A stretch of 64,000 nucleotides of DNA, taken from contig NZ_JAFLWW010000003.1 in the NCBI RefSeq assembly GCF_018555685.1, positions 496,001-560,000 of the forward strand, read 5' to 3'. This stretch comes from Aminobacter anthyllidis (GTDB lineage Bacteria; Pseudomonadota; Alphaproteobacteria; Rhizobiales; Rhizobiaceae). Both the position numbers and the translations under genes were made by a program. Numbering within the stretch: position 1 is the stretch's first letter; each line of letters starts with the position of its first letter. The notes under the pieces were generated by a model. That model was not told the DNA's origin. It did no database searches and saw only the letters and a list, made by a program, of their open reading frames with translations. Shown here in pieces: positions 60,168-64,000 of the stretch.

Positions 60168-63100
60168 ATGACGAAAACGGCAACACTGGACATGCGCGAC
60201 CTGCGCGGTCCGACCAGGCGCAGCGCGCTGAACCTTTCATTGCGCGCGCGGCTGCGGATCGGCACTACGCTTGCGGGAATCGCGCTGCCGCTGGGCCTCC
60301 CGGGCCTTGCCATGGCCGCCGACGAATGCGGCGCGCCGATCGGCGGTGTCGTCAACTGTACGGCAGCGGGCAATCCCTACGCCGGCGGGATCACATACAA
60401 TGCCGGTGGTCAAGATTTCACGCTGAACCTGTCCGCCGATGCGGAAGTACGCTCGTCCACAAGCGCCACCGGCGTCAGCGTGTCGAGCTACGGCGGCGAC
60501 CTGAAACTCAATCTGGACGGGGGAATCGTAACGAATGGCGCCGGCGTTTATGCCGATTCCAGTGGCGACAGCGTTACCGTGAACGTAAACAGCATCAACT
60601 CGACAGGTGACGGACTTTCGACCTATGGCCGCGATGGTTCGACAACGATCAATGCCGGTTCGATCGAGAGCGGGAGGGTCGGAATAACCGCGTTGAGCAA
60701 TGACGGGTCGATCGCGATCGACGTTCATTCGCTTTCGACGACCGGCGGTGTCGGAATAGACGCCTTCAGCAATGGTCGCGGAATGATCGAGATCAACAGT
60801 GACGGGCAGCTGTCTACAACTGCAGACTTGAGTTCAGGCATCGTTGCCCAGACGAACGGGAACGTCGTGATTGACGTCAACAAGGTGACGACCTTGGGCC
60901 GGCACAGCCAAGGCATCCTGGTCGTCACCGACGACTTCGGCCTGATCGACATCTCAGCCGCATCCGTTTCCACCGCCGGTATCGAAAGCCACGCTATCAA
61001 CGCTCGGGCGCTTGCCGCAGGCGGCGCGATCGTCATTGATGCAGGTTCCGTGACCACGCTGGGCGATGGAAGCATCGGCATCAATGCCAAGAGCGTTGAT
61101 GGCAGCATCAACATCACGAGCGGTGGCGCGTCCACTGCGGGCCAGGACGCCATCGCGATCAGGACCGAAACGTCCACAGGCGCGATCACGATCGAAAACA
61201 CGGGCCCCATCTCGACGCGTGGAGATGCAAGCCATGGCATTCTGGCCTTGTCCACCGGCGGCGCCATATCGGTGACGAACAAGGGTTCGATCACGACCAC
61301 GGGCATCGGCGCCGACGCGGTGCAGGCCGTCTCCACCACCGGTGCCGTTACGGTCGCCAACACCGGCACCATCTCCACCACAGGCGTTCTCAGCCGAGGC
61401 ATGTTGGCATCCTCCACCCATGGCGCCGCGTCCGTCACGAACAGCGGCACGATAACGACCGTCGGTGACAATTCGGCAGGCATCATCGCTGAAAGCATCA
61501 CAAACAACGCCACCGTCACCAACAGCGGCAGCATCACCACGACGGGCGCGCGTTCAGACGCGATCTGGGCGACGAGCGACCGGGGCGACGTCACCGTAGT
61601 CAACAGCGGCACGGCCGCAGCGACAGGCAACGGCTCATCCGGCGTGTACGCCAGTTCGAACCTCGGCGACGTCACCGTGATCAGCACCGGAAGCGCAAGT
61701 GCATCGGGTGATATGAGCGCCGGCGTCCTCGCGCAAAGTGGCTCGGGAAATGTCTTGATCGACGTCGTCTCTGCGTCTGGAGCTGGTATTCGCGGCAACG
61801 CCGTCTCCGGTTTCTCGGCGACAGGCAACGTTGTCGCAAAGGTCGGCACGGCCTCGACGAACGGTGAAGCTTATGTGGTCAGCCTGGCGAGCCAGACAGG
61901 TGACCTGAGCCTGGTCGCAGGTGACCTGACCTCCCGTGGCGACGTCGCGATCGGCGTAAGCACCGCGACCGACACCGGTCGCACCGACCTGAAGGTCAAA
62001 TCGGTCACGACGATGGGCATGGAAAGCACCGCCATTGCCGCCGAGTCGGATACTGGGGCGATCGCAATTGATGTCAGCGGGCCGATCACGACTTCCGGCA
62101 ACCTCTCGGACGGTATTGCCGTCACTTCCACGACCGGCGCTGTGACGATCAACGCGCTTGGTCCAATCGTGACGACCGGACGCGATGGCGATGGCATCAA
62201 TGTCGAGACGGATAACGACGTCACGATCAGCACGTCCGAGATCAGCACCGCTGGCAGGTCGGCCGACGGCATCCTCGCAAGTTCGGGCAGCGGCAAGCTG
62301 ACCGTCGTCAGCAATGGCATGGTGACCACGACAGGCGACCGCAGCGAGGGCATCGATCTCTCCAGCACCAGCGGCGACATCGACGTGGTGGCCGGCTCTG
62401 TCACTGCCAGCGGCGAAGACAGCGGGGCCATCGAAGCCAATAGCGGTTCGGGCTCGGTTCGTGTGGTCAGCACCGGAACGGTGTCGACTCTGGGCGTGGA
62501 GAGCACCGGCATCCACGCCTCGGGCGGAGCCGGCAGCACCGTCAATGCTGCCACCGTGTCAACGCTCGGCGAGGACTCGATCGCAATCCAGGCGATGGCG
62601 GATACGGGCGATGTCAGGGTCAGCGCGCTTGATGTTCTCGCCTCGGGTGACGGCAGCGACGGCATCGTGGCCTACAGCGCCGGCGGCTCGGCCACGGTAA
62701 CGGCGCGCAACAGCATCGCGCACGCCAACGCCATCAGTGCCATCAGCCGCGCCAAGGACGTCAATGTCACTGTTTCGGGCACCGCCGCCTCGACAGCATC
62801 CGACGCGATCGTCGTCGACAGTGCGACAAGTTCGACTGTGACCATCCGGTCGACGGCCCGGGTTCACGGCGCCGCCAGCGCCATCGTCGCCAACGGCCCC
62901 GTCGTCACGATCGACAATGCCGGCTTCATCAGCGCCGGCACCGGCCCGACCTTGATCGCGACCGGCGGCACAGCCAGCCTCACCAACTCCGGCACTTTCG
63001 TCGGCAGCGTCCGTTTCGACGCCGGCAACGACGTCATCGGTAACAGCGGCACCTTCGCACTTTCCGGCCTGAGCGAGTTCGGCGGCGGTTCCGACCGCTT

Positions 63101-64000
63101 CTCCAACGCCGGTATCGTCAACCTGCTCGCCAGCGCAACGCTCCAGGACCTCGAGCGCTTCGACAATGCGGGCCTTATCACCTTGGCCAACAACCGTGCC
63201 GGCGAGGTGCTGGCGATTTCGGGCGACTATGTCGGCAGCAACGGACAGCTGGTGCTCGACGTCGATGCGGCTTCCGGCACGGTGACCCATGACCAGCTGG
63301 TGCTTGGAGGCACCGCGTCCGGCTCGACCACCATCGTCCTCAACTCGCTGCGTGGCGGCGCCTTGCTGCCCGGACGCACGCTGACGCTCGTCGATGCCGC
63401 TGGCGGCTCGGCTGCCGGCGCCTTCACGCTTTCGCCGGAATCGGTGAACACAGGCTTCTCGCACTATGGCCTGCGTTACGACGCGACAGGCGACGACTTC
63501 GTCATCACCGCCGCCGAAGGCCTTGGCCTGTTCCAGACGCTGAAGATCAACGAAGGCGCACAAGCGCTTTGGCGCCAGTCCGCCGACGCATGGTCGGCCC
63601 GCACCGCTTCCCTGCGCGATCCGGCAAAGAATGCCGAGCAACAAGGGCGCCTGTGGGCCCAGTTCTACAGTTCGGCCGACGAACGTGACCAGACCTATGC
63701 CGCCAGCGCCGGCGATTTCGACATCTCCTATCGCCAAAAACATGTCGGCGGCCAGTTCGGCGTCGATCTCGGCCAGATCGGTGGCCTCACCTACGGCCTG
63801 ACCGGCGGCTATCTCGCTTCGGGGTTGAGGTTTACAGGCACGGAAGATCGTACCGACTACGACGCCTTCAACCTCGGCGCTTATGCCCAGGGACAGTGGG
63901 GCAACTATTTCGTCAACGCGCTCGCCAAGTACGACATGTTCGGGGCCAGGATCGACAGCGTGACCGGCGGCTTCACCGAAAAGCTCGACGGCAAGGCCTA
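60168..64000 (+). CDS. Large autotransporter (type Va) with beta-helix passenger, partial
   Basis: At least 1277 residues, truncated by the window end with no stop. Start at 60168, or at an in-frame ATG at 60153. A long signal peptide (residues ~1-52, ending LAMAA) is followed by a repetitive passenger of about 1,080 residues in which short units such as NSGTITTTG..S.GI.A.S recur many times, as in a parallel beta-helix. A hydrophobic region with NxGxI repeats and VLAISGDYVGSNGQLVLDV then leads to the autotransporter barrel from about 1150 (GRLWAQFYSSADERDQTYAA, VGGQFGVDLGQIGGLTYGLTGGYL). A surface adhesin or biofilm protein is likely. Confidence 0.9.
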   Translation, partial: MTKTATLDMRDLRGPTRRSALNLSLRARLRIGTTLAGIALPLGLPGLAMAADECGAPIGGVVNCTAAGNPYAGGITYNAGGQDFTLNLSADAEVRSSTSATGVSVSSYGGDLKLNLDGGIVTNGAGVYADSSGDSVTVNVNSINSTGDGLSTYGRDGSTTINAGSIESGRVGITALSNDGSIAIDVHSLSTTGGVGIDAFSNGRGMIEINSDGQLSTTADLSSGIVAQTNGNVVIDVNKVTTLGRHSQGILVVTDDFGLIDISAASVSTAGIESHAINARALAAGGAIVIDAGSVTTLGDGSIGINAKSVDGSINITSGGASTAGQDAIAIRTETSTGAITIENTGPISTRGDASHGILALSTGGAISVTNKGSITTTGIGADAVQAVSTTGAVTVANTGTISTTGVLSRGMLASSTHGAASVTNSGTITTVGDNSAGIIAESITNNATVTNSGSITTTGARSDAIWATSDRGDVTVVNSGTAAATGNGSSGVYASSNLGDVTVISTGSASASGDMSAGVLAQSGSGNVLIDVVSASGAGIRGNAVSGFSATGNVVAKVGTASTNGEAYVVSLASQTGDLSLVAGDLTSRGDVAIGVSTATDTGRTDLKVKSVTTMGMESTAIAAESDTGAIAIDVSGPITTSGNLSDGIAVTSTTGAVTINALGPIVTTGRDGDGINVETDNDVTISTSEISTAGRSADGILASSGSGKLTVVSNGMVTTTGDRSEGIDLSSTSGDIDVVAGSVTASGEDSGAIEANSGSGSVRVVSTGTVSTLGVESTGIHASGGAGSTVNAATVSTLGEDSIAIQAMADTGDVRVSALDVLASGDGSDGIVAYSAGGSATVTARNSIAHANAISAISRAKDVNVTVSGTAASTASDAIVVDSATSSTVTIRSTARVHGAASAIVANGPVVTIDNAGFISAGTGPTLIATGGTASLTNSGTFVGSVRFDAGNDVIGNSGTFALSGLSEFGGGSDRFSNAGIVNLLASATLQDLERFDNAGLITLANNRAGEVLAISGDYVGSNGQLVLDVDAASGTVTHDQLVLGGTASGSTTIVLNSLRGGALLPGRTLTLVDAAGGSAAGAFTLSPESVNTGFSHYGLRYDATGDDFVITAAEGLGLFQTLKINEGAQALWRQSADAWSARTASLRDPAKNAEQQGRLWAQFYSSADERDQTYAASAGDFDISYRQKHVGGQFGVDLGQIGGLTYGLTGGYLASGLRFTGTEDRTDYDAFNLGAYAQGQWGNYFVNALAKYDMFGARIDSVTGGFTEKLDGKA

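Noticed and set aside
60725-61849. 374-codon minus-strand frame opposite the autotransporter passenger
   Set aside because: Low-complexity complement of the repeats, without a start signal or domain.

Overview
This 64 kb window is GC-rich, densely coding DNA from an alphaproteobacterium of the order Rhizobiales, most likely Mesorhizobium-like (Phyllobacteriaceae). The evidence is the family mix: a Brucella-type DXR-II/DRL protein, Gfo/Idh plus TIM-barrel sugar pairs, family-5 peptide ABC operons, an LpxO-like hydroxylase and a 7TM-DISM histidine kinase. I saw no rRNA, tRNA, CRISPR array, insertion sequence or integrase. Both edges cut through outer-membrane proteins: an inverse-autotransporter barrel on the left and a classical autotransporter on the right.

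Layout. 0-12 kb is metabolic: a sugar isomerase/dehydrogenase pair, an amidase with a DUF2087 protein, an old-yellow-enzyme reductase, an aspartoacylase-like zinc hydrolase, a P-loop kinase-like ATPase, a DUF1801 protein, a DRL-type oxidoreductase, a BNR-repeat protein with a MoaD/ThiS-like partner, and an SH3 envelope protein. 12-19 kb holds a compact putative biosynthetic island: asparagine-synthase-like amidotransferase, stand-alone acyl carrier protein, acyl-AMP ligase and a NadE-like amide synthase in one coupled operon. It is divergent from a PrmC-like methyltransferase and a double-GNAT protein, across a promoter region that carries a striking palindrome.

19-37.5 kb is an exopolysaccharide/envelope region: two tandem paralogous Sel1-repeat periplasmic proteins, a polytopic polymerase-like protein, a Wzx-type flippase fused to a degenerate kinase-like domain, a GH16 glycanase, a FemAB-like acyltransferase, a membrane-anchored POTRA protein, two GT2 glycosyltransferases, a GT2-polysaccharide deacetylase fusion with its own internal ribosome binding site, and a diguanylate cyclase. 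No initiating glycosyltransferase, Wza or Wzc is visible, so the locus is either incomplete here or unusual.

37.5-48.4 kb is a peptide uptake and degradation operon (family-5 ABC transporter, class C serine hydrolase, M81/MlrC-like peptidase, DadA-like oxidase) with a divergent RpiR regulator. 48.4-55.3 kb is a lysine/pipecolate catabolic cluster (LysR regulator, HglS, D-2-hydroxyglutarate dehydrogenase, AmaB, AmaA) that carries the substrate from pipecolate to 2-oxoglutarate. A decayed formyltransferase remnant follows. 55.9-64 kb has an LpxO-like lipid A hydroxylase, a divergent two-component system, and a very large autotransporter preceded by four tandem 10-bp repeats.
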